The notes beneath the pieces were generated by a model that made no database searches, was not told the origin of the DNA, and worked only from the letters and a program-made list of their open reading frames with translations. 64,000 nt of DNA from Micromonospora rubida (GTDB lineage Bacteria > Actinomycetota > Actinomycetes > Mycobacteriales > Micromonosporaceae). The DNA is taken from contig NZ_JAAALO010000004.1 of NCBI RefSeq assembly GCF_009908295.1, positions 62,001 through 126,000 of the forward strand, in the 5' to 3' direction. Made by a program: the position numbers and the translations under genes. Each line of letters opens with the position of its first letter. The stretch's first letter is position 1. Below, in pieces: positions 41,637 to 50,094 of this stretch.

Positions 41637-41857
41637 AGTTGCCTTTCGATGAACGGGCCGCGCCGGGACAGCCGGCACGGGTCGCGCGTCGAGACTTCTG
41701 GCCAGCAGGAGGCATTCATGCCACCCCTTGGACTGGCTGGTTGGCAGCGGCCTTTCGGCCGGAGCCATGATCAATATAGCGCCGGAGGGGGAAAGCCGGG
41801 CAACGTTGTTTCCAGCTCGACAGACACCGTCTGCACCACCGGCACACGCCGCCCTGG

Positions 41858-42343
41858 CTAGGCGTCCTCGGCCTCGCTGAGGTCCTCCATCCGTACCGGC
41901 CGGTCCCGGTCGAACGTGACGATGATCCCGTACGGGTCGCAGATCGGCATGTTGCCCTCCGCGAACCGTAGATCCCACTCGTCGCCGGTGCGGAACGTCA
42001 GTTCCGGCTCCGACAGCGGCAGTTCGTGCGGCTCCAACGCCTCGTACGCCGCCACGTCGTCCATCCTCAGCCCGAAGAGCCCCGGGTCCGCCAGCAGCGA
42101 GGCCCGCAGGTAGGCGAGCGCCGCGTGCACGTACCCATCGAGGTTCTGCACGACGCCGCGGATCAGGCCGAGATCGATGCCCTCCGGGAAGTCCGGCTCG
42201 CCGCGCTCCCGCACCACGTAGACGCGCACGTCCCGCCCGCTGGCCCAGCGCACCGCCGGCGCGTCCGTCCCCCAGCACCGGATGCCCTGCGGCGCGTCGA
42301 TCACCTCGAAGGGCGGCAGCCCCTCCACCGTCACCACGCTCAT
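41858..42343 (-). CDS. Hypothetical protein (161 aa)
   Basis: A 161-residue acidic, soluble protein with no family I recognise. Visible features are VRVYVVRERGEPDFPEGIDLG, a helical middle (GYVHAALAYLRASLL), and a Trp/Asp-rich end (TGDEWDLRFAEGNMPICDPYGIIVTFD). The ATG follows GAGGG at good spacing. Its acidity, size and place in an accessory region recall immunity-type proteins, but no toxin partner is seen. Confidence 0.6.
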   Translation of the reverse strand: MSVVTVEGLPPFEVIDAPQGIRCWGTDAPAVRWASGRDVRVYVVRERGEPDFPEGIDLGLIRGVVQNLDGYVHAALAYLRASLLADPGLFGLRMDDVAAYEALEPHELPLSEPELTFRTGDEWDLRFAEGNMPICDPYGIIVTFDRDRPVRMEDLSEAEDA

Positions 42344-42393
42344 ACGTCCCTCAACTCCGTCCGAGACACCGCCGCCCGGCGAGCGAGGGTGGC

Positions 42394-43662
42394 TCAGCGG
42401 GGCGGGGCGGTGGCCGAGACGCCCTCGTAGATGTCGATGAGCTGCCGCGTGACCACGTCGGGGTGGAAGGTGCGCTCGTAGCGGGCGCGGGCGGCCGGGG
42501 CGAGCGTCGCCGCCCCCGCGCGGGCCACCGGCAGGGCGGCGGCCATGGCGGCCGGCTCCGGGGCCACCACCCAGCCCACCTCCCCCGCCTGCACCCCGAC
42601 CGGCAGCGCCACGCGGCCCTCCCCCGGTGCGGCCGTGGCGACGGCGGCCGGACCGGTGCCGGCGGGCTCGCGCGGGCCGTCCGCGCCGAGCAGGTACGGG
42701 ATGCCGCCGAGTGCGGTGCCGAGCACCGGACGGCCGCTGGCCAACGCCTCGATGATCACCGTGGGCAGCACGTCGTGCCAGGTGGAGGCGGCGATGATCA
42801 CCGCGCTGGCCTCGATCGCCGCGCGCACCCCGGCGCGGTCCAACGGCCCGAGGTACGTCACGTCGGCGCGCTCGGCGGCGGCGGCCTCGGCCAGCGGGCG
42901 CAGCTCGCCGTCCCCGGCGATGCGCAGCGGGCCGAGCGACCCGTCCGGGTGCCGCCGCCAGGCGTCCAGCAGCAGGCCCATCCCCTTCTCCGGGGAGAGC
43001 CGCGCCATGTACAGGAAGCCGTCGCCGAGCGGCGCGGGCGCACCCGGGTCGGGAATGCCGTTCGGCTTCACCACGATCCGGTCCGCCGGGACGCCGTAGT
43101 CGCGCAGGTGGTCGGCGACGGCGCTCGTGAGGGCGACGAACCGGTCCACCGACTTCCAGGTGCCCCGGTGCACGGCCAGCGTGGTGGCCATCAGCGCGCT
43201 CTGCGCCCGCGAACCCCGGTAGCAGCGGTGCACGATCGCCGGCACGCCGAGCGCCCGGCCCCGGCAGTCCTGGCAGATCATCCCGTCCCGGAAGTACAGC
43301 CCGGAGGAGCAGACCTGCCGGTAGTTGTGCACCGTCTGCACCACCGGCACGCCGTGCTTGTGCGCGGTCCGCACCACCCAGGGCGAGAGCAGCGGGTACG
43401 GGTTGTGCAGGTGCAGCACGTCCGGCCGGTGCTCGGTGATCAGCCGGCTCAGCTCCTGCTGCGCCCGGGGGGCGTAGATCGGGGAGACCGGCAGCAGCGC
43501 CTTGGCCGACTTCGGCATGCTCGGGATCTCGTCGGAGCTGCGCAGGAACGGCAGCACCTCGACCCCGGCCGCCGTGAGCTGGGCGATCTCCGCGTCGACG
43601 ATCGTGTTCTCGCCTGAGGGCTGGGCTTCCCGATACCGGTTGTGCGCCACCACGATTCTCAC
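42394..43662 (-). CDS. Family 4 glycosyltransferase
   Basis: A 422-residue GT-B enzyme. The acceptor-side domain opens VRIVVAHNRYREAQPSGENT; the donor side has LYMARLSPEKGMGLLLDAW and PTVIIEALASGRPVLGTALGGIP, the GT4 EX7E-type block. The cysteine-containing stretch CSSGLYFRDGMICQDCRG is typical of a GT4 subgroup of capsule/EPS enzymes. The start GTG at 43662 has no strong Shine-Dalgarno sequence and lies 24 bp from the divergent Fpg gene. It probably works on the EPS or another surface glycan. Confidence 0.88.
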   Translation of the reverse strand: MRIVVAHNRYREAQPSGENTIVDAEIAQLTAAGVEVLPFLRSSDEIPSMPKSAKALLPVSPIYAPRAQQELSRLITEHRPDVLHLHNPYPLLSPWVVRTAHKHGVPVVQTVHNYRQVCSSGLYFRDGMICQDCRGRALGVPAIVHRCYRGSRAQSALMATTLAVHRGTWKSVDRFVALTSAVADHLRDYGVPADRIVVKPNGIPDPGAPAPLGDGFLYMARLSPEKGMGLLLDAWRRHPDGSLGPLRIAGDGELRPLAEAAAAERADVTYLGPLDRAGVRAAIEASAVIIAASTWHDVLPTVIIEALASGRPVLGTALGGIPYLLGADGPREPAGTGPAAVATAAPGEGRVALPVGVQAGEVGWVVAPEPAAMAAALPVARAGAATLAPAARARYERTFHPDVVTRQLIDIYEGVSATAPPR

Positions 43663-43686
43663 GAGAAAGAAGGCTACCGTTGGCTG

Positions 43687-44547
43687 ATGCCTGAACTTCC
43701 CGAGGTGGAAGCGCTCGCCGGCTACCTGCGGGAGCGCGCCGTGGGGCAGCGCGTCGACCGGGTCGAGGTCGCCGCGATCAGCGCCCTGAAGACGTACGAG
43801 CCGGCGCCGGCCGCCGCGTCGGGCCGTACGGTGACCGACGCCCGACGGCACGGCAAGTTCCTCGCCGTGGTCCTCGGCGACGACCTGCACCTGGTGGTGC
43901 ACCTGGCCCGGGCGGGCTGGCTGCACTACCGGGAGTCGTTCCCCTCCGGCGGGCCGTTGCGCCCCGGCAAGGGGCCGATCGCCCTGCGGGTCCGGCTCGA
44001 CGACGGCTCCGGCTTCGACCTGACGGAGGCGGGCACCCAGAAGAAGCTGGCCGCGTACCTGGTGACCGACCCGGCGGCGGTGCCCGGGGTGGCGAAGCTC
44101 GGCCCAGACGCGCTCGCCGCCGACCTGGAGACCTTCGCCGGGCGGCTGCGCAGCCGGCGGGGGCAGGTCAAGGGGGTGCTGACCGACCAGACGGTGCTGG
44201 CCGGGGTGGGCAACGCGTACTCCGACGAGATCCTGCACGCCGCGCGGCTGTCCCCGTTCGCGCTGTCCGACCGGCTGACCGACGAGCAGGTCGCCGCCCT
44301 GCACGAGGCGACCGGCCGGGTGCTGGGCGACGCGGTGTCCCGCTCACTGGGACAGAAGGCCGCGGAGTTGAAGGGCGAGAAGCGGTCCGGGCTGATTGTG
44401 CACGCCCGGACAGGGCTGCCCTGTCCGATCTGCGGCGATACCGTGCGGGAGGTCTCGTTCGCCGATTCGAGCCTCCAGTACTGCCCCACCTGTCAGACCG
44501 GCGGCAAGCCGCTCGCTGACCGTCGGTTGTCTCGACTCGTACGGTGA
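43687..44547 (+). CDS. Formamidopyrimidine-DNA glycosylase / Nei family
   Basis: A 286-residue DNA repair enzyme that removes oxidised bases and nicks the abasic site. It starts MPELPEVEALAGYL: Pro2 and Glu3 are the catalytic residues. The helix-two-turn-helix block VLAGVGNAYSDEILHAA follows, and a C-terminal zinc finger CPICGDTVREV...CPTC. The LTEAGTQKK and GWLHYRE blocks suit the actinobacterial Fpg/Nei subgroup; base preference cannot be fixed. Start set at the PELPEVE Met, not at an upstream ATG at 43642. Confidence 0.93.
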   Translation: MPELPEVEALAGYLRERAVGQRVDRVEVAAISALKTYEPAPAAASGRTVTDARRHGKFLAVVLGDDLHLVVHLARAGWLHYRESFPSGGPLRPGKGPIALRVRLDDGSGFDLTEAGTQKKLAAYLVTDPAAVPGVAKLGPDALAADLETFAGRLRSRRGQVKGVLTDQTVLAGVGNAYSDEILHAARLSPFALSDRLTDEQVAALHEATGRVLGDAVSRSLGQKAAELKGEKRSGLIVHARTGLPCPICGDTVREVSFADSSLQYCPTCQTGGKPLADRRLSRLVR

Positions 44548-44820
44548 GTGACGACACAGGGTGGTTACGGAGTGGAATCGCCGGCCGAGCGCCGATCCTC
44601 CCGGTCCGTGCCTCTACCGGGGCCGCAATCCATCGGTATAGTGGCTCGGTCCCCGGCTTTCGCACCTGAGGTGGAGCCGGCCGGATCCCACGCGGCACAC
44701 CGGCGAGAAGTCCCTAGGGTCTACGCCCGGTGCGGACCCCGCGTGGGAAACTGAACGGTGGGCGACCCGAGCCCTCACTGCGAGTGAGCGGCGCGCGTCA
44801 TGCGGGAGGACATGGGTGAG
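44548..44820. other. Promoter region of the sugar transferase gene
   Basis: 273 bp without a gene. TATAGT at 44637-44642 is a candidate -10 (no good -35 at 17 nt). GGGAGGA at 44804-44810 is the ribosome-binding site for the following gene. Confidence 0.4.
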
Positions 44821-46383
44821 GTGACGACAAGCCTCCAGCGCCCGGTAACCAACGAAGGCCGGAGCGAACTCGTGCGGCACGTGGACAGCTTCGAGATCCA
44901 GCCGCCGACACCGCCGTCACACAACGGCGTGCCTCGGTCGGCCTGGGCCCGGGCCCGTCGACGCGTCTCCCGCTGGCACCGGCCGTACACCGTCGCCCTG
45001 ATCCTGCTCGATTTCGCGGCGGCGGCGCTGGCGAGCTTCCTCGCCATCCAGATCTTCGACCAGGCGGCCTCCGGCTTCTACGGCGTGAAGGAGGATCCCA
45101 CCTGGTTCTACACGGTCGCCTTCGGCCTGATGCCGCTCGGCTGGGTGGTGATCCTCTGGGGCAACCGCGCGTACGACCGCCGCTACCTGGGCCTGGGCCC
45201 GGACGAGTTCAAGCGGGTGATCCGGGGCGGCGTCGCGGTCGCCGCGACGGTCTCCTTCATCGCCTTCGCCACCGTCACCCAGCTCTCCCGTTACACGGTC
45301 GGCTTCGCGCTGCTCGGCGCCCTGCTGCTGATCCTGTTCGGCCGCATCCTGGCCCGCTCCACGCTGCACGCGATCCGCCGCCGGGTCGGCCAGGCCGGGC
45401 ACCGGATGGTGCTGGTGGGCACCCTGCCGGAGTGCCTGGAGGTCTACACGGCGGTCACCCGCAACCCGAGCGCCGGGCTCGTGCCGGTGGCCATCTACAT
45501 CACCGACGGGTACGCCGCCGCCCGGGGCATGCAGACCCCGGTCCCGGTGTACGCCGGCCGGGACATCCTCGCCCTGGTCCGGGAGGTCGGCGGCGACACG
45601 ATCGCGGTCTGCGGCTCGGCGAGCGCCGAGCCGGGCGAGCTGCGTCGGCTGGCCTGGCAGCTTGAGGGCTCCGGCGTCGACCTGGTGGTGGCCCCGCAGC
45701 TCACCGACATCGCCGGCCCCCGGGTGCACATCCGCCCGATCGAGGGGCTGCCGCTGCTGCACGTCGAGGAGCCGACGCTGTCGGGCCCGGCGCTGCTGGT
45801 CAAGAACCTGATGGACCGGGTCGCCGCCGGGATCGGCCTGCTGCTGCTCGTCCCGGTCTTCCTGGCCGTCGGGGTCGCGATCCGGCTCTCCGACCCCGGC
45901 CCGGTCTTCTTCCGCCAGCCCCGGGTCGGCCACGAGGGCCGCACGTTCCGGGTGTGGAAGTTCCGCACCATGTACGTCGACGCGGAGGACCGGCTGGCCG
46001 GCCTGGTCGACCAGAACGAGACCGACGGCATGCTGTTCAAGATGAAGCAGGACCCCCGGGTCTTCCCGGTGGGCCGCTTCCTGCGGGCCTCCTCCCTCGA
46101 CGAGCTGCCCCAGTTGATCAACGTGCTCTGGGGCGAGATGTCGCTGGTCGGTCCGCGCCCGCTGCCCGCCGACGACGGCGACTTCCTCGGCGACGTGCGC
46201 CGCCGACTGCTGGTCCGGCCGGGCATGACCGGGCTGTGGCAGGTCTCCGGCCGCTCCGACCTGTCCTGGGACGAATCGGTCCGGCTGGACCTCTACTACG
46301 TCGACAACTGGTCCCTGGCGTACGACCTGAGCATCCTGTGGCGCACGGTGGGCGTGGTGCTGGCGAGCAAGGGCGCGTACTGA
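44821..46383 (+). CDS. Initiating polyprenyl glycosylphosphotransferase (WcaJ/CpsE type)
   Basis: A 520-residue membrane enzyme that moves a sugar-1-phosphate to undecaprenyl phosphate, the first step of EPS repeat-unit assembly. Four N-terminal helices and a CoA-binding-like cytoplasmic domain precede the catalytic C-terminus: KNLMDRVAAGIGLLLLVPVF, VGHEGRTFRVWKFRTMYVDA, SLDELPQLINVLWGEMSLVGPRP. All are family hallmarks. Start: GTG at 44821 has GGGAGGA at a usable distance; ATGs at 44800 and 44812 are alternatives. It lies 20 kb from the main EPS operon but is the likeliest initiator for it. Confidence 0.9.
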   Translation: MTTSLQRPVTNEGRSELVRHVDSFEIQPPTPPSHNGVPRSAWARARRRVSRWHRPYTVALILLDFAAAALASFLAIQIFDQAASGFYGVKEDPTWFYTVAFGLMPLGWVVILWGNRAYDRRYLGLGPDEFKRVIRGGVAVAATVSFIAFATVTQLSRYTVGFALLGALLLILFGRILARSTLHAIRRRVGQAGHRMVLVGTLPECLEVYTAVTRNPSAGLVPVAIYITDGYAAARGMQTPVPVYAGRDILALVREVGGDTIAVCGSASAEPGELRRLAWQLEGSGVDLVVAPQLTDIAGPRVHIRPIEGLPLLHVEEPTLSGPALLVKNLMDRVAAGIGLLLLVPVFLAVGVAIRLSDPGPVFFRQPRVGHEGRTFRVWKFRTMYVDAEDRLAGLVDQNETDGMLFKMKQDPRVFPVGRFLRASSLDELPQLINVLWGEMSLVGPRPLPADDGDFLGDVRRRLLVRPGMTGLWQVSGRSDLSWDESVRLDLYYVDNWSLAYDLSILWRTVGVVLASKGAY

Positions 46384-46423
46384 CGGGCTTGGCGTAGCGG
46401 GCGGGACAGGCCAGGATCGCTGC

Positions 46424-47647
46424 GTGGGTGGCAACATATCCGCCGTCGTCGGCGTGGTCTCGCTCAGCACCGCGCTGGCCGCGGCGCTGTACGCGGTGGC
46501 CCGGCTGCGCGCCCGGCGGGGCATCGCCACCGCCACCCAGCGGGCCACCTACGAGGTGCTGCACACCGCCGGGCTGGCCGCCGAGCCGCTACGGGCCGGC
46601 CTGAGCGCGGCGGGGGCGGCGAAGGCCGTACGCCACCTGCGGGCCCTGATCGGGGCGGCCGGGCTGGCCCTGACGGACCGGGAGGCCCTGCTCGCCCTCG
46701 ACGGGCGCGGGACGCACCACACCGACCAGCTCGTCGCGGCGGCCCGGCGGGCGGTGTCCGGCGGGCGGTCGACCGTGCTGGGGGAGCCGGAGCTGCACTG
46801 CGACCGGGTCGACTGCCCGGTCCGGGGCGCGGTGGTCGCCCCGTTGCGCGCCGACGGCCGGGTGGTCGGGGCGCTGGTCGCGGTCGCCGACGGCCCGCCC
46901 GCGCCGGGGCTGGTGCAGGCCACCCTGGAGACCGCGCACTGGGCCGGCAACCAGCTCGCCCTGGCCGAGCTGGACGCCTCCCGGGAGCGGCTGGCCCGGG
47001 CCGAGGTGCGCGCGCTGCGCGCCCAGATCAGCCCGCACTTCATCTACAACGCGCTGACCGCGATCGGCTCGTTCGTCCGGACCGACCCGGAGCGGGCCCG
47101 GGAGCTGATCCTGGAGTTCGCCGAGTTCACCCGGTACTCGTTCCGCGCGCACGGCGAGTTCACCACCCTGGCCGAGGAGCTGCGCTCCATCGACCGGTAC
47201 CTGACCATCGAGCGGGCCCGGTTCGGCGACCGACTCCAGGTGCGGTTGCAGATCGCCCCGGAGGTGCTGCCGGTGACGCTGCCGTTCCTCTGCCTCCAGC
47301 CGCTGGTGGAGAACGCCGTCCGGCACGGGTTGTCCCGCAAGCCCGGCACCGGCATGGTGAGCATCGAGGCCCGGGACGCGGGCGCCGAGTGCCACATCAC
47401 GGTGGAGGACGACGGAGTGGGCATGGACCCGACGACGCTGACCGCCGGGATCGCCGAGCTGGCCGGGGCCGGCAGCGACCCGACCGACGACCCGGGCCAG
47501 CACGTCGGCCTCTCCAACGTCGACGAGCGGCTCCGCTCGGCCTTCGGGGACCGGTTCGGCCTGGTCGTCGAGACCGGCCTCGGCTCCGGTACGAAGGTGA
47601 GCATGCGGGTGCCGAAGTTCCACCCCGGCGTGCGGGCGGGCTCGTGA
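46424..47647 (+). CDS. LytS-type sensor histidine kinase
   Basis: A 407-residue kinase with a short N-terminal membrane segment, a GAF-like domain (CDRVDCPVRGAVVAPLRADG) and the LytS kinase core: phospho-acceptor His205 in AQISPHFIYNAL, then an HATPase domain with LVENAVRHG, DDGVGM and GLSNVDERL. It pairs with the response regulator that overlaps it by four bases. In actinobacteria this pair often lies near acetate/pyruvate symporters, as here (53.3 and 59.8 kb), and resembles the BtsS/BtsR pyruvate-sensing systems. Confidence 0.9.
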   Translation: MGGNISAVVGVVSLSTALAAALYAVARLRARRGIATATQRATYEVLHTAGLAAEPLRAGLSAAGAAKAVRHLRALIGAAGLALTDREALLALDGRGTHHTDQLVAAARRAVSGGRSTVLGEPELHCDRVDCPVRGAVVAPLRADGRVVGALVAVADGPPAPGLVQATLETAHWAGNQLALAELDASRERLARAEVRALRAQISPHFIYNALTAIGSFVRTDPERARELILEFAEFTRYSFRAHGEFTTLAEELRSIDRYLTIERARFGDRLQVRLQIAPEVLPVTLPFLCLQPLVENAVRHGLSRKPGTGMVSIEARDAGAECHITVEDDGVGMDPTTLTAGIAELAGAGSDPTDDPGQHVGLSNVDERLRSAFGDRFGLVVETGLGSGTKVSMRVPKFHPGVRAGS

Positions 47648-48432
47648 GCGAGCGGCCCGGCCCCGCCGGCCTGGCCACCGGCGCATTCCTCCGCGTGCTG
47701 GCGGTCGACGACGAGCCGCCGGCGTTGGACGAGCTGGCGTACCACCTGCGGGCCGACCCCCGGGTCGCCCGGCTGCACACGGCCGGGGACGCCACGGAGG
47801 CGCTGCGGGTGCTCCGCGACGGCGACGTGGACGTGGTCTTCCTGGACATCCGGATGCCCGGGCTGGACGGCATGGAGCTGGCCCGGGTGCTGCGCCGCTT
47901 CGCCCGGCCCCCCGCGATCGTCTTCGTCACCGCGTACGACGACGGCGCGGTGGACGCCTTCGACCTGGGCGCGACGGACTACGTGCGCAAGCCGGTGCGG
48001 GCCGAGCGGCTGGCCGAGTCGCTGCGCCGGGTGGTCGGCTCCCGGGTCGTGCCGGCGCACCCGGCGGCCCTCGCGCGGGCGGAGGAGGACCCGACGATCC
48101 CGGTGGAGCTGGCCGGCACCACCCGGATGCTGCCCCGCTCGGCGGTGCGCTGGGTGGAGGCGCAGGGCGACTACGCCCGGCTGCACACCGCCGACGGTTC
48201 GCACCTGGTCCGGGTCTCGCTGGCCACCCTCGCCGAGCGCTGGGCGGACGCGGGATTCGTGCGCATCCACCGGTCGTACCTGGTGCAGTTGAAGCTGATC
48301 GCCGAGCTGCGCCTGGTCAACTCCGGCTACGTCGTGGTGCTCGACGGCACGGAGCTGCCGGTGAGCCGGCGGCACACCAGGGAACTGAAGGACAAGCTGG
48401 TCCGCGCCGCCAAGCAGGACTGGAACCGCTGA
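47644..48432 (+). CDS. LytTR-family response regulator
   Basis: A 262-residue regulator. The receiver domain has the acidic pair VDDEPP and the phosphorylated Asp68 in VVFLDIRMPG, and the KP dipeptide in YVRKPV. The C-terminal LytTR DNA-binding domain is clear: RWVEAQGDYARLHT, FVRIHRSYLVQL and ELPVSRRHTRELKD. It is translated from a GTG overlapping the kinase stop. Confidence 0.92.
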   Translation: MSERPGPAGLATGAFLRVLAVDDEPPALDELAYHLRADPRVARLHTAGDATEALRVLRDGDVDVVFLDIRMPGLDGMELARVLRRFARPPAIVFVTAYDDGAVDAFDLGATDYVRKPVRAERLAESLRRVVGSRVVPAHPAALARAEEDPTIPVELAGTTRMLPRSAVRWVEAQGDYARLHTADGSHLVRVSLATLAERWADAGFVRIHRSYLVQLKLIAELRLVNSGYVVVLDGTELPVSRRHTRELKDKLVRAAKQDWNR

Positions 48433-48454
48433 GCCGGGAACAACCGAAACGCCG

Positions 48455-48469
48455 CCGTACGTTGTACGG
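48455..48469. promoter_or_regulatory. Inverted repeat CCGTAC-GTT-GTACGG (possible operator)
   Basis: A perfect 6-bp inverted repeat with a 3-bp centre, 29 bp before the GTG of the DUF5701 gene, followed by tagacgtacga, which repeats the gtac core. It could be a repressor site over the promoter. Confidence 0.45.
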
Positions 48470-48497
48470 TAGACGTACGACTCCCGTGGAGGCCACC

Positions 48498-49259
48498 GTG
48501 ACCGTCATGAACCGCACCGCCGACACCCAGCGCACCGCCGACGCGGATCGCCCCACCGACCTGGACCGCAGCTCCGACCCGGACCGCACCACCGTCGTCG
48601 AACCCAGCGGCTTCGACCCCGGCACCGAGTTCGACCGGCAGGTCGCCAACCTCGTCCGCCTCGGCTACCCGGCCCTCGCCGGCTGGACCGTCGACCGGTT
48701 CACCGAGCTGGTCGCGCCGCTGCGGGCCGCCGCCGTGGCCGGCGCAGCCGAGCTGCCGCCGCCCACCGAGGCCCGGGTGCCGTTCCTGCTCGTGATCACC
48801 CGCGACCTGGCGCCCGTGCCGGACCGCCTCGCGCTGACCACCCTCGCCGGCAAGCGCAGGCCCGGCTTCCTCGACAAGAACTTCCCCCTGGCTGACCTGC
48901 CGAGGTTCGAGCCGGTCAAGGAGCTGGCGCTGCCGGCCGGGCCGGCGTACCTGCTCTTCGACGTCGACCGGGGGGAGGAGTTCCGCAACGTGACGCCCGC
49001 CGCCGCCGTGGACGCGATGGCGGCCGTCGACCGGCTGCCGATCACCATCGACGAGGGGATCGCCCTCATCACCCAGTTCCCGGCCGCGCTGGCGAGCAAC
49101 CGGTGCTTCTCGCTCGTCGGGTCCCGCTGCGGCGACCGCCGGGTGCCGGCGCTGTGGATCAGCCAGGTCGCGCCGAAGCTCGGTTGGTGCTGGCACGGCA
49201 ACCCGCACACCTGGCTCGGCTCCGCCTCCGCCCGCCCGGAACGGATCGGCCTGAACTGA
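48498..49259 (+). CDS. DUF5701 family protein
   Basis: A 253-residue soluble protein. The first 40 residues are rich in Asp/Arg/Thr; the rest fits DUF5701 (FDRQVANLVRLGYPALAG, VPFLLVITRDL, ALWISQVAPKLGWCWHGNPHTWLG). Function unknown. The GTG at 48498 follows TGGAGG by 5 nt; the in-frame ATG at 48507 is an alternative. The preceding inverted repeat suggests regulation. Confidence 0.8.
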   Translation: MTVMNRTADTQRTADADRPTDLDRSSDPDRTTVVEPSGFDPGTEFDRQVANLVRLGYPALAGWTVDRFTELVAPLRAAAVAGAAELPPPTEARVPFLLVITRDLAPVPDRLALTTLAGKRRPGFLDKNFPLADLPRFEPVKELALPAGPAYLLFDVDRGEEFRNVTPAAAVDAMAAVDRLPITIDEGIALITQFPAALASNRCFSLVGSRCGDRRVPALWISQVAPKLGWCWHGNPHTWLGSASARPERIGLN

Positions 49260-49319
49260 CTGACGGGACCACCGTGCCGTTCGTCCACGGCAGCCTTGCC
49301 CGAACGCCGGCCCACCGCG

Positions 49320-49371
49320 TTGTCCACCGGGTTATCCACAGGTGTGGAGAGTTCTCCACAGGTTGTTCACA
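49320..49371. promoter_or_regulatory. Cluster of DnaA-box-like 9-mers
   Basis: Four 9-mers in one orientation: TTGTCCACC (49320), TTATCCACA (49332, a perfect consensus box), TTCTCCACA (49352) and TTGTTCACA (49363), plus TGTGGAGAG (49343-49351) in the other. Spacings of 12, 20 and 11 bp are close to helical turns. It lies upstream of the OmpR-type regulator gene. No dnaA or dnaN is in the window. Confidence 0.6.
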
Positions 49372-49416
49372 ACGTGCCCCACCGTCCTCCACGACCCCTG
49401 CATACAGTCACCTCCC

Positions 49417-50094
49417 ATGAGGGAACGCAGGGTGCTGGTGGTCGAGGACGAGCGGACGATCGCCGAGTCGGTCGCCACCCGGCTGCGGGCCGAGGGCTTC
49501 ACGGTGGAGATCGCCGGGGACGGGCCCACCGCCGTGGACCGGTTCCGGGCGTGGCGGCCCGATCTCGTCGTCCTCGACGTCATGCTGCCCGGCTTCGACG
49601 GCCTGGAGGTGTGCCGGCGGATCCAGGGCGACCGGCCGGTGCCCGTCCTCATGCTGACCGCCCGCGACGACGAGACCGACCTGCTCGTGGGGCTGGCCGT
49701 CGGGGCGGACGACTACCTCACCAAACCGTTCTCGATGCGGGAGCTGGCCGCCCGGGTGCATGTGCTGCTGCGCCGGGTGGAGCGGGCGGCTGCCGCCGGG
49801 CCCGCGACGCTGACGGTCGGCGACGTCGAGATCAACCAGGCCGAGCGCCGGGTGCTGCGGGACGGCGTCGAGGTGCACCTGACCCCCACCGAGTTCGACC
49901 TGCTGGTGCACCTCGCCGGCCGGCCGCGCGCGGTGCTGCCCCGGGAGCGGCTGCTCGCCGACGTGTGGGGTTGGGCGGAAGGCGGCGGCACCCGGACGGT
50001 CGACAGCCACGTGAAGGCGCTGCGGCGCAAGCTCGGCGCGGACCTGATCCGGACCGTGCACGGCGTCGGCTACGCGCTGGAGACACAGCCGTGA
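49417..50094 (+). CDS. OmpR-family response regulator
   Basis: A 225-residue regulator: receiver domain with VVEDERT, phosphorylated Asp54 in LVVLDVMLPG and the LTKPFS Lys; then an OmpR winged helix with LTPTEFDLLVHLA, LADVWGW and RTVDSHVKALRRKLG. Its stop overlaps the histidine kinase start (GTGA). The upstream region holds the DnaA-box-like cluster within 100 bp of the ATG, so DnaA could affect its expression. Confidence 0.93.
   Translation: MRERRVLVVEDERTIAESVATRLRAEGFTVEIAGDGPTAVDRFRAWRPDLVVLDVMLPGFDGLEVCRRIQGDRPVPVLMLTARDDETDLLVGLAVGADDYLTKPFSMRELAARVHVLLRRVERAAAAGPATLTVGDVEINQAERRVLRDGVEVHLTPTEFDLLVHLAGRPRAVLPRERLLADVWGWAEGGGTRTVDSHVKALRRKLGADLIRTVHGVGYALETQP

Noticed and set aside
32127..42393. 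Integrated mobile element or phage
   Set aside because: No integrase, transposase, tRNA, attachment repeats or phage genes were found. The region is accessory in content but its boundaries cannot be defined as an element.
49320..49371. DnaA-box cluster as oriC
   Set aside because: No dnaA, dnaN, rpmH or AT-rich unwinding region lies nearby; only 52 bp are involved. Kept as a DnaA-binding candidate only.
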